A DNA stretch of 64,000 nt from Allomesorhizobium sp043769475 (GCF_043769475.1 NZ_CP171729.1:1550001-1614000), one strand, 5' to 3'; counted from the first letter of the stretch, positions 46,276 through 54,488 are shown. Translations and numbers: made by a program. The notes: generated by a model from the letters alone, not told the origin.

Positions 46276-46533
46276 ATGGTTCGTACCGCAATTTTCGCGG
46301 CGACGATGGCAGCGATACTGACCGGCTGCACCGCTACGGATGAGACCCTCGTGACCCGCAGCGTCGTTTTGGACAACCGGCCCAATGCCGTCATCTACCG
46401 CGACAGGCGGCCGACCGCCATTACCATGCGGGACGACCGCCCGGATGCGATTATTTATCAAGACGACCGGCCCGACTCGATCACTTACGAGGACAGTCGG
46501 CCTGACGAAATCATTTATGACGATGACGACTGA
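46276..46533 (+). CDS. Lipoprotein made of five 10-residue DxRP repeats
   Basis: 85 residues. A lipoprotein signal (MVRTAIFAATMAAILTGC) is followed by a 15-residue spacer and five tandem decapeptides: DNRPNAVIYR, DRRPTAITMR, DDRPDAIIYQ, DDRPDSITYE, DSRPDEIIYD, then DDD. Each has D-x-R-P at the start and two hydrophobics near the end. Net charge turns from basic to acidic along the repeats. I know no family with this design. It leads a run of small exported proteins and ends where the next gene's leader begins. Confidence 0.72.
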   Translation: MVRTAIFAATMAAILTGCTATDETLVTRSVVLDNRPNAVIYRDRRPTAITMRDDRPDAIIYQDDRPDSITYEDSRPDEIIYDDDD

Positions 46534-46646
46534 TGTCCGTTTCCACAAGCGGGCAAGCGTCACGCGGCGTGACGCAAGTTGACTTAGGTAAAGGTCTTCC
46601 CGTCCGGGTGGCCCCTGCAAAAATGCTGCAAATCGTGGAGGCTTCC

Positions 46647-47018
46647 ATGCGCCCGTTTCTCGGGATTGTTTGTCTGTGCCTGATCGGCTGGTCCCTACCT
46701 GCGGCAGCGGCAGAAAAACGCTGTGGCTGGTATGGAAATCCCGCACCCGGCGACATGCTGCTCACGGATCGTAACGGCGATTGGTGGATCACCGGGGGCG
46801 GCGAGGGGGCGGATGCCAAGGGCCTCGAAAACGTGCCCCAGATGAGCGACCGGGGATTTATCGCAACCGGTGTGCCGGGTTCAGGCCGAGGCTTCAACTG
46901 TGCCTGCCTGACCGTTGAGACCAATGCGAGGACGCAGCGGATCACCAGAGTGATCTCCGGCGAGATCCTCCCACTGGCGCAGTGCCGCAACGACAGATCG
47001 CTTCCAAGTCCGGACTGA
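46647..47018 (+). CDS. DUF4087-type exported protein
   Basis: 123 residues. Start ATG 46647 with GGAGG 5 bases upstream, giving a signal MRPFLGIVCLCLIGWSLPAA. The mature part begins EKRCGWYGNPAPGDMLLTDR, DWWITGGG and ends near CACLTVETNARTQRI, the DUF4087 pattern. Cysteines (KRCG, FNCACLT, AQCRND) may form disulfides in the periplasm. Function unknown. Confidence 0.78.
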   Translation: MRPFLGIVCLCLIGWSLPAAAAEKRCGWYGNPAPGDMLLTDRNGDWWITGGGEGADAKGLENVPQMSDRGFIATGVPGSGRGFNCACLTVETNARTQRITRVISGEILPLAQCRNDRSLPSPD

Positions 47019-47071
47019 CGATCATCGACCTGGCGAGGGGTGCACTTGTCATCGAAAACCTGGAGGAATCC

Positions 47072-47317
47072 ATGAAGAAACCAACTCTAGCAATTGCTCT
47101 GGCAGGCAGCTTCGCGCTGACAGCCTGCCAGTCGTCGTCGGATCCGAACGTGCAGGCGCGCAACGCCGAATTCGGCTGTATCGCCGGCACGGTCGGCGGT
47201 GCGATCGTCGGCGGTTTGATCGGCAGCACGATCGGCGGCGGCACCGGCCGTGTTATCGGGACGGCAGTCGGCTTGGGTGGCGGCGGCTTCCTCGGCAATC
47301 GCCTGGCATGCCGCTAA
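47072..47317 (+). CDS. Glycine-zipper lipoprotein
   Basis: 81 residues. Start ATG 47072 with GGAGGAATCC upstream. Lipobox LTAC in MKKPTLAIALAGSFALTAC. A glycine-zipper segment (GTVGGAIVGGLIGSTIGGGT, then AVGLGGGGFLG) is typical of small outer-membrane lipoproteins that insert helices in membranes. Common among rhizobia; role unproven. A 14-base gap separates it from the EF-hand gene. Confidence 0.75.
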   Translation: MKKPTLAIALAGSFALTACQSSSDPNVQARNAEFGCIAGTVGGAIVGGLIGSTIGGGTGRVIGTAVGLGGGGFLGNRLACR

Positions 47318-47331
47318 GAAAGGAACGCACG

Positions 47332-47685
47332 ATGAGAACGAGAATCGCGACCACCGCTTCCGCCCTCCTGCTTTGCACCGTGATTGCCGTCGCACAGCAG
47401 GCCAGTCCCATGCATGAAGGTCATCGGGATCATCTCGACACCGACGACAACGGCGCGGTCAACCGCACCGAGTACCGGGCCTTCATGACGGACGCGTTCG
47501 ACAAGCTCGACACTGATCGGGACGGCAGCTTGCGCGCAGCCGATCTCGGCCAGATCCTCACGACGGATCAGTTCACCGCAATGGACCGCAACGGCGATGG
47601 CAGTGTGAGCAGGACCGAATTCATGAATCAGGTCATGGCCGACTTCGCCAAGGCTGACGGCAGCGGCGACGGCCAGCTTCAGTAA
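47332..47685 (+). CDS. EF-hand domain exported protein
   Basis: 117 residues with a signal peptide (MRTRIATTASALLLCTVIAVA). Three EF-hand loops are intact: DTDDNGAVNRTE, DTDRDGSLRAAD and DRNGDGSVSRTE, and a fourth DGSGDGQ is cut short at the C-terminus. Calcium binding in the periplasm is likely. It lies in the same direction as its neighbours and ends 28 bases before the next small gene. Confidence 0.8.
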   Translation: MRTRIATTASALLLCTVIAVAQQASPMHEGHRDHLDTDDNGAVNRTEYRAFMTDAFDKLDTDRDGSLRAADLGQILTTDQFTAMDRNGDGSVSRTEFMNQVMADFAKADGSGDGQLQ

Positions 47686-47712
47686 TGGTCAGGAGTATCG
47701 GAGGAAGCGGAG

Positions 47713-48014
47713 ATGTCCTTTCCGATGGCGATGGTCGTTGCCGTGATCGCCGCAATCGTCGGGTTAGCGATCGTGTCCGCCGTCCTCCGATGGCTCTGGA
47801 ATGCGACCATAGCCGAGTTTTTGGTCTCAATGCGCTGACATTCTGGCAGGCGGTCAAGCTCCTGCTCATCTCCGCGATACTGTTCGGCGGGCCAACGTCC
47901 GCCGTACATTTGGCGCCCGAGGACGGAGGATCAGCGGTACGTGGCCAGGAAGATGCGACTGGGCCCGCCGATTGTTGCTCGCGTCAGGATATCAAGCTCG
48001 ACCGGACGGGTTGA
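47713..48014 (+). pseudogene. Small membrane protein gene with frameshift
   Basis: ATG 47713 follows GGAGGAAGC. The first frame gives a membrane helix (MAMVVAVIAAIVGLAIVSAV, then LRWLWNATIAEF) and stops soon. Near 47817 the normal family continuation is found in another frame (VFGLNALTFWQAVKLLLISA, ILFGGP), which runs to 48014. One missing base (GAG-GTT to GAGTT) would restore NATIAEVFGLNALTFWQ. The intact family is a two-helix protein of about 70 to 90 residues with the FWQA motif. Sequencing error is possible. Confidence 0.65.
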
Positions 48015-48107
48015 GGGAACATTTGTCGCCAGTCTGGGTTGTGTTTGAATGCGCCTGGCGAGAATGCCGGTAGATTACCAATGCACCGATCACGCGGGGC
48101 CCACACC

Positions 48108-48498
48108 ATGGAGCTTACGGTCTTTCTTTCGAAAGTCTTCGGCATCGGCCTCATTATTACGGGCGCGGCGATCGCGATCTCGACGGCGCTATTTCACCCC
48201 CGTTTTCGGCGCTTTCGTCGAAGAACGCCTTGTTCGCGCCGTTGTATCGTTTGCCGAGCTTATTGGCGGTCTTTTTCTGGTCATTGCGCATAACATCTGG
48301 GCGCCGCTGCCGGCCGCGATCATTTCCATCCTCGGATGGATGGCCGTCATCGAGGCAACGGCCTATCTGCTTCTCCCGGACGATATGCTCGAAAAGTTCA
48401 TCGGCACGTTCAACGTCCCTGCCTGGTACCTTGTCGGTGGAATATTCGCAATTCTGGTCGGCATCTATTTGGCTGGTTTTGGCTTTGGCTGGTGGTGA
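48108..48498 (+). pseudogene. Four-helix membrane protein gene with frameshift
   Basis: ATG 48108 starts MELTVFLSKVFGIGLIITGA, AAIAIST, then the frame breaks at about 48185. Dropping one G gives ISTRYFTPVFGAFVEERL and the sequence continues (AELIGGLFLVIAHNIWAPLP, AAIISILGWMAVIEATAYLL, WYLVGGIFAILVGIYLAGFG) to the stop at 48498. The restored protein of 129 residues has four membrane helices and looks intact otherwise. As it stands neither part would be a whole protein. Error is a real alternative. Confidence 0.7.
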
Positions 48499-48501
48499 CC
48501 G

Positions 48502-48921
48502 TTACGTGCTCAATGACTTCGCCGCGCGCAGGCTGACGCCGGTGATGCGATACGTGCCGTCCGGCTGCAATTCGAGCGTATAGATCGCCTCATAGTCCTT
48601 ACCGTCCGGCCCGACGATCAGCACTTGCTGGACGATCGAGGTAGCGCTCATTTCCTGGACCTTGCCGAAAGCATAGTTGCGAGGTCTGTGGACCGGCCCG
48701 TAGCCGCCAGTCACCATGTCCATGAAGGTCTCGACAGTCGGGAAGATGCGCTTGATGTTTGGCGCCGCAAAGGAATAGGCGGCCACACCGTCATTGCGGC
48801 TGAACGCTTTCATCTGCCCGTCTATGGCGTCTTGCGCCGCCTTGATCTCGGCCTCGCCGCCGAAGGCAGCTGACGCCAGAAGGCAAAAAGCGGCCGCGAG
48901 TGCAAATGAAATGCGGCGCAT
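48502..48921 (-). CDS. DUF4864-type exported protein
   Basis: 139 residues from ATG 48921 with GGGAGG 6 bases upstream. A signal peptide (MRRISFALAAAFCLLASAA) precedes a NTF2-like domain: IKAAQDAIDGQMKAFSRNDG, VAAYSFAAPNIKRIFPTVET, YEAIYTLELQPDGTYRITGV. DUF4864 proteins are periplasmic and of unknown role. It converges with the frameshifted membrane gene, only 3 bases apart. Confidence 0.85.
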   Translation of the reverse strand: MRRISFALAAAFCLLASAAFGGEAEIKAAQDAIDGQMKAFSRNDGVAAYSFAAPNIKRIFPTVETFMDMVTGGYGPVHRPRNYAFGKVQEMSATSIVQQVLIVGPDGKDYEAIYTLELQPDGTYRITGVSLRAAKSLST

Positions 48922-49199
48922 AGCTGACCTCCCGCAACGAAACCGCGACATCGGCCGCTGCCGTAGCCGCGCTGATTCCTGTCATACCATACGTGGATTG
49001 GAGCGGCATGGTTTCACCCGCCGGAAAAAATCGAGGCCTGCGATCGAGAGTATGCCGTCTTCTGCACAATCCGTTTTCAATACCTCCAGGCAATGTGCCC
49101 TGAAATTGGGCAGAGACCAGCGCATGCCCGAGTCGCCAGCGATTGCGCTTGCTTTTCTCAGCGCACGCAATTGAAATGCTCCTACAGGGGAGTGCGTGC

Positions 49200-50612
49200 G
49201 TGGTCGCTTTCGACGAGATGCTGCCGGAAACTACCGGATTGCGACGGCCATATACCGGGTATGACGACTGGCTGAAGGGCCAGGATCCGGCGCGGTTGAC
49301 GGAGAAGATGCGGGATGCCGAACGGGTGTTCCGCAAGACCGGCATCACCTTCGCCGTCTATGGCGAGGAGGAGGCTGCCGAACGGCTTATCCCCTTCGAC
49401 ATTGTGCCACGCATCATTTCCGGGCATGAGTGGCGGCGGCTGACGCAAGGCATCGAGCAGCGCGTCCAGGCGCTGAACGCGTTCCTCGACGACATCTATC
49501 ACCGCCAGGAGATATTGCGCGCCGGCCGTGTTCCGAAGGAACTGATCGCCAACAACGAGGCGTTCCTGCCCGAAATGATCGGCGTGCGTCCGCCCGGCGG
49601 CGTCTACACTCACATCATCGGCGTCGACATCGTGCGCATCGGCGAAGACGAGTTCTACGTGCTCGAGGACAATGCGCGCACGCCTTCCGGTGTCTCCTAC
49701 ATGCTGGAGAACCGCGAGACGATGATGCAGCTCTTTCCGGAGCTGTTCCAGAGGATCAAGGTCCGGCCGGTCGAGAACTATCCGCAACTCCTGCGGCAGT
49801 CGCTTGCGGCCGTGAGGCCGGATGGCGTCAAAGGCGCTCCGACCATCGCGGTGCTGACGCCGGGCAGCTACAATTCCGCCTATTTCGAACACGCATTCCT
49901 GGCCGACCAGATGGGTGTCCAGCTTGTCGAGGGCCAGGATCTGCGGGTCGTCGACGGTCATGTCGCGATGCGCACGACCGAGGGCTACAAGCAGATCGAC
50001 GTGCTCTACCGGCGCGTCGACGACGCTTTCCTCGATCCGCTGACCTTCAATCCGGATTCGGCGCTCGGCGTGCCCGGCATCATGGACGTCTACCGCGCCG
50101 GCAACATCACCATCGCCAACGCCCCCGGCACCGGCATCGCCGATGACAAGGCGATCTATTCCTACATGCCCGAAATCATCGAGTTCTATACCGGCCGCAA
50201 GGCGATCCTCGGCAACATCCCGACATGGCGCTGCTCGGAGCCTGACAGCTTGAAATACGTTCAGGAACACCTCTCCGAACTGGTGGTCAAGGAGGTGCAC
50301 GGCTCCGGCGGCTACGGCATGCTGGTCGGCCCCGCGGCCAGCAAAAAGGAGTGCGAGGATTTCGCCAAAAAACTCGCCGCGAAACCGTCCAACTACATCG
50401 CGCAGCCGACGCTGTCGCTGTCGACATGTCCAATCCTGACCGAGAAGGGGTTGGCGCCGCGCCATGTCGATTTGCGCCCCTTCGTGCTGGTCTCCGACCG
50501 AATCCAGATCGTGCCGGGCGGGCTGACGCGGGTGGCGCTGAAGGAGGGGTCGCTGGTCGTCAATTCCTCGCAGGGCGGCGGGACGAAGGATACGTGGGTG
50601 CTGGATGATTGA
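49200..50612 (+). CDS. Circularly permuted ATP-grasp protein of the Anbu operon
   Basis: 470 residues from GTG 49200, which follows GGGGAG by 7 bases; the frame is open further to 49143. The circularly permuted ATP-grasp type 2 family is shown by VVAFDEMLPETTG, RVQALNAFLDDIYHRQEILR, YTHIIGVDIVRIGEDEFYVL, EDNARTPSGVSYMLENRETM, VKEVHGSGGYGMLVGP and LRPFVLVSDRIQIVPGGLTR. These genes accompany alpha-E, transglutaminase and Anbu genes; a peptide ligase role in making an unknown product is supposed. Here the next operon gene is separated by an inserted cassette. Confidence 0.9.
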   Translation: MVAFDEMLPETTGLRRPYTGYDDWLKGQDPARLTEKMRDAERVFRKTGITFAVYGEEEAAERLIPFDIVPRIISGHEWRRLTQGIEQRVQALNAFLDDIYHRQEILRAGRVPKELIANNEAFLPEMIGVRPPGGVYTHIIGVDIVRIGEDEFYVLEDNARTPSGVSYMLENRETMMQLFPELFQRIKVRPVENYPQLLRQSLAAVRPDGVKGAPTIAVLTPGSYNSAYFEHAFLADQMGVQLVEGQDLRVVDGHVAMRTTEGYKQIDVLYRRVDDAFLDPLTFNPDSALGVPGIMDVYRAGNITIANAPGTGIADDKAIYSYMPEIIEFYTGRKAILGNIPTWRCSEPDSLKYVQEHLSELVVKEVHGSGGYGMLVGPAASKKECEDFAKKLAAKPSNYIAQPTLSLSTCPILTEKGLAPRHVDLRPFVLVSDRIQIVPGGLTRVALKEGSLVVNSSQGGGTKDTWVLDD

Positions 50613-50618
50613 AGGAGC

Positions 50619-51097
50619 GAGTAGCGAATAGGGAGTAGTGAGTAGTGAGTAGTGAGTAGTGAGTGGTGAGAAGAGGGCTGTGATCTGGGGCTTATCGTCA
50701 AATCATATAGAGATCTGCTTGTATGGAAGGCGGCTATCGAACTCGCAGTGGATTGCTATTCGGCGACGAAAGCTTTTCCTGCCAGGGAAATTTATGGGAT
50801 GAGTTCCCAAATCCGCCGTTCGGCAGCGTCCGTCGGAGCGAATATCGCAGAAGGCTATGGAAGAGAAAACAGAGGTTCATTCATTCAATACCTCAGGATC
50901 GCCCAAGGATCTCTCAAGGAGTTGGAGACGCATGTTATTTTATGCGGAAGGGTAGAGTTGATGATCGAGAACGACGTTGCCCGGCTGCTTCGCCAATCAG
51001 ATGACCTGGGGAAGATGTTGCATGCGATGATCCGGAGCCTGCAGCGGAAATCATGATGTTCCTCCACTACTCACTACTCACTACTCCCTATTCACTA
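50619..51097. mobile_element. Inverted-repeat cassette carrying a four-helix-bundle gene
   Basis: Two arrays of the 7-base unit GAGTAGT in opposite direction flank one gene. The left array (50619-50670) is GAGTAGC, GAATAGG, four GAGTAGT, GAGTGGT. The right one (51066-51097) is its inverted counterpart with three ACTACTC, CCTATTC and ACTA. Between lies a four-helix-bundle (23S rRNA intervening-like) protein gene. The cassette sits between two genes that are usually adjacent, so it is an insertion. How it moves is unknown; no transposase is present. Confidence 0.7.
50748..51056 (+). CDS. Four-helix-bundle protein, 23S rRNA intervening-sequence type
   Basis: From GTG 50748 the product is 102 residues: EIYGMSSQIRRSAASVGANI, AEGYGRENRGSFIQYLRIAQ, GSLKELETHVILCGRVELM. 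Family similarity begins about 50697 (VKSYRDLLVWKAAIELAVDC), where the usual start would be, yet in frame there is only GTC, ATC or CTG and no ATG, GTG or TTG before 50748. So the start is lost, non-standard, or the first helix is shortened. Family members pentamerise; function unclear. Confidence 0.75.
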   Translation: MDCYSATKAFPAREIYGMSSQIRRSAASVGANIAEGYGRENRGSFIQYLRIAQGSLKELETHVILCGRVELMIENDVARLLRQSDDLGKMLHAMIRSLQRKS

Positions 51098-51114
51098 AGC
51101 AGCGGAGCCGCCTG

Positions 51115-52056
51115 ATGCTCCTCGGTCGCACCGCCAACGGCCTCTACTGGATGAACCGCTATATCGAGCGGGCCGAGAACATGGCGCGGCTCCTCGACGC
51201 TGGGTTGCGCATGGCGCTGACCCGGACCGCGAGTTCGGCCGAGGAATGGACCTCCGTGCTGTTGAGCGCCGGCTGCGAGACCGAGTTCCGCAACCGGCAC
51301 GACGATCTTTCGGCGGCGACCGTCGGCGATTTTCTGCTGCGCGACACCTTCAACCCGTCCAGCGTGATGTCGTCCATCGAAACAGCCCGCAACAATGCCC
51401 GCATGGTGCGAACGGCGTTGACCCGAGAAACATGGGAAAGCATCAACGAAGCCTGGATGTCGTTGAAGCGCATGCTGGCCGATCCGATCGACGAGCGCGA
51501 ACTGCCGAAGGTTCTGGACGCAATCAAGCGCGAGACAGCCCTTATACGCGGCGCGTTCTACGGCACCATGCTGCGCAACGAGATCTTTGACTTTTCGCAG
51601 ATCGGCACCTTCATTGAGCGGGCCGACAATACCGCCCGCATCCTGGACGTGAAATATTACGTGCTGCTGCCGTCGATCTCATGGGTCGGCTCCTCGCTCG
51701 ACAATTACCAGTGGGAATCGATCCTGCGCTCTGTCTCGGCGCATCGCTCCTACCGCTGGGTCTATGAAGCGGACTACCGCCCGGCCAACATTGCCGACTA
51801 TCTCATCCTCGATGGCCGCATGCCGCGCTCGCTGGCCTTCTGCTACCGCAACATCTCGCAAAGCCTGAATTATCTCGACGAAGCCTATGGGATGCGGCAC
51901 GTCTGCCACAAGACCGTCGGCGAAACGATGGCCAAGCTCAAGGTAGGCTCGATCAAGGACATATTCGACGCCGGCCTGCACGAATTCCTGATGGACTTCA
52001 TCCGCGACAATTACCGGCTGGGCGACGAAGTCGCCAAGCACTACCGGTTCCAGTGA
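51115..52056 (+). CDS. Alpha-E domain protein of the Anbu operon
   Basis: 313 residues, all-helical alpha-E (DUF403) family: LLGRTANGLYWMNRYIERAE, NMARLLDAGLRMALTR, DTFNPSSVMSSIETARNNAR, FSQIGTFIERADNTARILDV, KYYVLLPS. GGAG lies before the ATG at 51115, just after the cassette's right repeat. These proteins always stand with circularly permuted ATP-grasp genes. Function unknown; a partner in making the peptide product is guessed. Confidence 0.9.
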   Translation: MLLGRTANGLYWMNRYIERAENMARLLDAGLRMALTRTASSAEEWTSVLLSAGCETEFRNRHDDLSAATVGDFLLRDTFNPSSVMSSIETARNNARMVRTALTRETWESINEAWMSLKRMLADPIDERELPKVLDAIKRETALIRGAFYGTMLRNEIFDFSQIGTFIERADNTARILDVKYYVLLPSISWVGSSLDNYQWESILRSVSAHRSYRWVYEADYRPANIADYLILDGRMPRSLAFCYRNISQSLNYLDEAYGMRHVCHKTVGETMAKLKVGSIKDIFDAGLHEFLMDFIRDNYRLGDEVAKHYRFQ

Positions 52057-52068
52057 CCAGAGCCGCCG

Positions 52069-52863
52069 ATGCGCCTGAAGATTACCCACCACACCGAATA
52101 CCGGTACGATTTTCCCATCCAGTACGGGCTGCAGCGGCTGCGGCTGGTACCGGGCGGAGGCGCCTCCCAGTCGGTCCAGTCCTGGTCGCTGGCGATCGAA
52201 GGCGGGCGCGAGGAAGTCCGCTTCACCGACCAGTTCGGCAATGAAACGCGGCTCGTCAGCATCGAGGGGGAGCCGCGCATCGTCAGCGTCGAGGCGGCGG
52301 GCGAGGTCACGACGCAAAACACGGCCGGCATGACCGGTCCGCACCAGGGTTTTGCGCCGCTGTGGCTGTTCGAACGGCAAACGCCGTTGACCGAGGCCGG
52401 TGAGGGCATACGCGACCTTGCCGCCTCGCTCCGCAATGGTCCGGACATAGAGCGGCTGCACCGCCTGATGAACGCGATCGGCGAGCGCGTGGTCTATACG
52501 GCCGGCGTGACCGACGCTGCGACGCCGGCCGAAGCGGCGCTGGCGCTGAAAAGCGGCGTCTGCCAGGATCATGCGCACATCTTCATCGCCGCGGCGCGGC
52601 TCATGGGCTTTCCGGCCCGCTATGTCAGCGGCTATCTGATGATGGATGCGGCGACCGAGCAGGCTGCGAGCCACGCCTGGGCGGAAGCTCATGTCACGGC
52701 ACTCGGCTGGGTTGCCTTCGACGTCGCCAACGGTATCTCTCCCGACGAGCGTTATGTGCGGCTTGCGACGGGCCGGGACTATCGCGATGCCGCTCCCGTA
52801 TCGGGAATCAGGCTGGGACAGGCCGCGGAAGAGCTTGCGGTCCGCATCACTGTGGAGCAGTAA
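52069..52863 (+). CDS. Transglutaminase-like cysteine protease of the Anbu operon
   Basis: 264 residues. The N-terminal bacterial transglutaminase-like beta domain (MRLKITHHTEYRYDFPIQYG) precedes the core with Cys in SGVCQDHAHIFIAAARLMGF, His in ASHAWAEAHV and Asp in VAFDVANGI. Such enzymes usually cleave rather than cross-link. It is 12 bases after the alpha-E stop and 32 before Anbu, so one transcript is likely. Confidence 0.9.
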   Translation: MRLKITHHTEYRYDFPIQYGLQRLRLVPGGGASQSVQSWSLAIEGGREEVRFTDQFGNETRLVSIEGEPRIVSVEAAGEVTTQNTAGMTGPHQGFAPLWLFERQTPLTEAGEGIRDLAASLRNGPDIERLHRLMNAIGERVVYTAGVTDAATPAEAALALKSGVCQDHAHIFIAAARLMGFPARYVSGYLMMDAATEQAASHAWAEAHVTALGWVAFDVANGISPDERYVRLATGRDYRDAAPVSGIRLGQAAEELAVRITVEQ

Positions 52864-52895
52864 TTCCGGCCAAATCGGACGCCGGAAGAGAATCG

Positions 52896-53627
52896 ATGAC
52901 CTATTGCGTGGGCCTCAAGATCGATCGCGGGCTGGTGTTCATGTCGGACACCCGCACCAATGCGGGCATCGACTCGATTTCCACCTTCCGCAAGATGCAG
53001 GTCTGGGAAAAACCCGGCGAGCGGGTCGTGGTTCTTATGTCGGCCGGCAATCTGGCGACCACGCAGGCGGTGGTCAGTCTGCTCGACGAGCGCATGAAGG
53101 CGGTGAAGGACCGCACGCCGACGCTGCTTGCTACGCCATCCATGTTCCAGACAGCGCGGCTGGTCGGTGATACCGTGAAGGAGGTGATCGCCAGTTCGAC
53201 GCCGGCGGGCGAGCGGGCCGATTCCTATTTCAACGCCTCCTTCATCCTGGGCGGCCAGATCCGCGGCTCCGAGCCGCGCCTGTTCATGATCTATCCGGAA
53301 GGCAATTTCATCGAATCGACCGACGACACGCCGTTTTTCCAGGTCGGCGAGACGAAATACGGCAAGCCGATCATCGTCAGGGCCTATGATCGCGCCATGA
53401 GCTTCGCCGAGACGGTCAAGCTGCTGATGGTTTCGTTCGATTCGACATTGAAATCGAACCTTTCGGTCGGCCTGCCGCTGGATCTCCTGTTCTACGAGAA
53501 AGACGCATACCGGGTAGCGCTCAACAAGCGTATCGGTCATGACGATCCATACTACCGCACGGTTTCGGACGGCTGGTCGAACGCGCTGAAGCTGGCCTTC
53601 AAGAGCCTGCCTGACTTTCCCGAATAA
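52896..53627 (+). CDS. Anbu (proteasome-like) protein
   Basis: 243 residues. The N-terminal MTYCVGLKIDRGLVFMSDTR places Thr2 as the N-terminal nucleophile after Met removal, as in Anbu and HslV. Family blocks are SDTRTNAGIDSISTFRKM, VVVLMSAGNLATTQAVVSLL, FILGGQIRGSEPRLFMIYPE, YGKPIIVRAYD. Anbu forms ring or helical assemblies; proteolysis is weak or unproven. It closes the ATP-grasp/alpha-E/transglutaminase set. Confidence 0.9.
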   Translation: MTYCVGLKIDRGLVFMSDTRTNAGIDSISTFRKMQVWEKPGERVVVLMSAGNLATTQAVVSLLDERMKAVKDRTPTLLATPSMFQTARLVGDTVKEVIASSTPAGERADSYFNASFILGGQIRGSEPRLFMIYPEGNFIESTDDTPFFQVGETKYGKPIIVRAYDRAMSFAETVKLLMVSFDSTLKSNLSVGLPLDLLFYEKDAYRVALNKRIGHDDPYYRTVSDGWSNALKLAFKSLPDFPE

Positions 53628-53675
53628 TCCCGGTTCGCGCCGATTTCGCGCTTCTCCGGATTGACTTCCGGCATC

Positions 53676-53708
53676 TTTCGTTTTCGAATGTAAAGGCAAA
53701 AAACGAAA
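53676..53708. promoter_or_regulatory. Inverted repeat before glpR, probable GlpR operator
   Basis: TTTCGTTTT (53676-53684) and its exact complement AAAACGAAA (53700-53708) flank 15 bases, 16 bases before the glpR start. DeoR-family glycerol repressors bind TTTCG-type sites, and similar motifs precede glpD. Autoregulation is inferred. Confidence 0.6.
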
Positions 53709-53723
53709 GCGGAGGATCGGAAA

Positions 53724-54488
53724 ATGTATCTGTCGGCGCGGCATTCCGAAATCGTGCAGATGGCCAAGGATAATGGCCGGGTGCTGGTCGACGATCTCGC
53801 TACCCATTTCGGCGTGACGCCGCAGACGATCCGCAAGGATCTCAACGACTTGTGCGACCAGCGCCTGCTCAGCCGCATTCATGGCGGCGCACTTTTCCCT
53901 TCCGGCATCGAGAACATGGAATATGAGGCGCGGCGCAAGATCGCGTCGGACGAGAAGGAGGCAATCGGCAAGGCTGCAGCGCGGCTGATCCCGGACAACG
54001 CTTCGCTGTTCATCAACATCGGCACCACGACGGAGGCTGTCTCGAAGGCGCTGCTCGACCATGTCGGGCTCATGGTCATCACCAATAACATCAATGTCGC
54101 CAACAGGATGCGGGTATATCCGGGCATCGAGGTGGTGATCGCGGGCGGGGTGGTGCGTGGCTCAGACGGCGGCGTCGTCGGCGAGGCGGCAGTGGATTTC
54201 ATCAAGCAGTTCAAGGTTGACTACGCGGTGATCGGGGCTTCGGCCATCGATCATGACGGGGCGCTTCTCGATTTCGATTTTCGCGAAGTGAAAGTGGCGC
54301 AGGCGATTATCGCCAATGCCAGGCATGTCATCCTGGTCTCCGATGCGACGAAATTCGAGCGCACCGCCCCGGTGCGGATCGGCCATCTGTCGCAGGTCGA
54401 CACTTTCATCACAGATCATTGCGATATCGCCACGGTGCGCCGCATCTGCCAGGATTCGGAGGTGCAGCTTATCGAAACCTCACGCTGA
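53724..54488 (+). CDS. glpR: Glycerol operon repressor, DeoR family
   Basis: 254 residues. An N-terminal DeoR helix-turn-helix (RHSEIVQMAKDNGRVLVDDL, HFGVTPQTIRKDLNDLCDQR) precedes the sugar-phosphate-sensing domain (INIGTTTEAVSKALLDHVG, VITNNINVANRM, GGVVRGSDGGVVGEAAVDFI, FKVDYAVIGASAIDHDGALL). It probably responds to glycerol-3-phosphate. GGAGG lies at 53711-53715 before ATG 53724. The glp genes follow in the same direction. Confidence 0.9.
   Translation: MYLSARHSEIVQMAKDNGRVLVDDLATHFGVTPQTIRKDLNDLCDQRLLSRIHGGALFPSGIENMEYEARRKIASDEKEAIGKAAARLIPDNASLFINIGTTTEAVSKALLDHVGLMVITNNINVANRMRVYPGIEVVIAGGVVRGSDGGVVGEAAVDFIKQFKVDYAVIGASAIDHDGALLDFDFREVKVAQAIIANARHVILVSDATKFERTAPVRIGHLSQVDTFITDHCDIATVRRICQDSEVQLIETSR

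Noticed and set aside
50619..50670. Possible CRISPR-like repeat array
   Set aside because: The units are 7 bases without spacers and there are no cas genes; it is a tandem heptamer at a cassette end.
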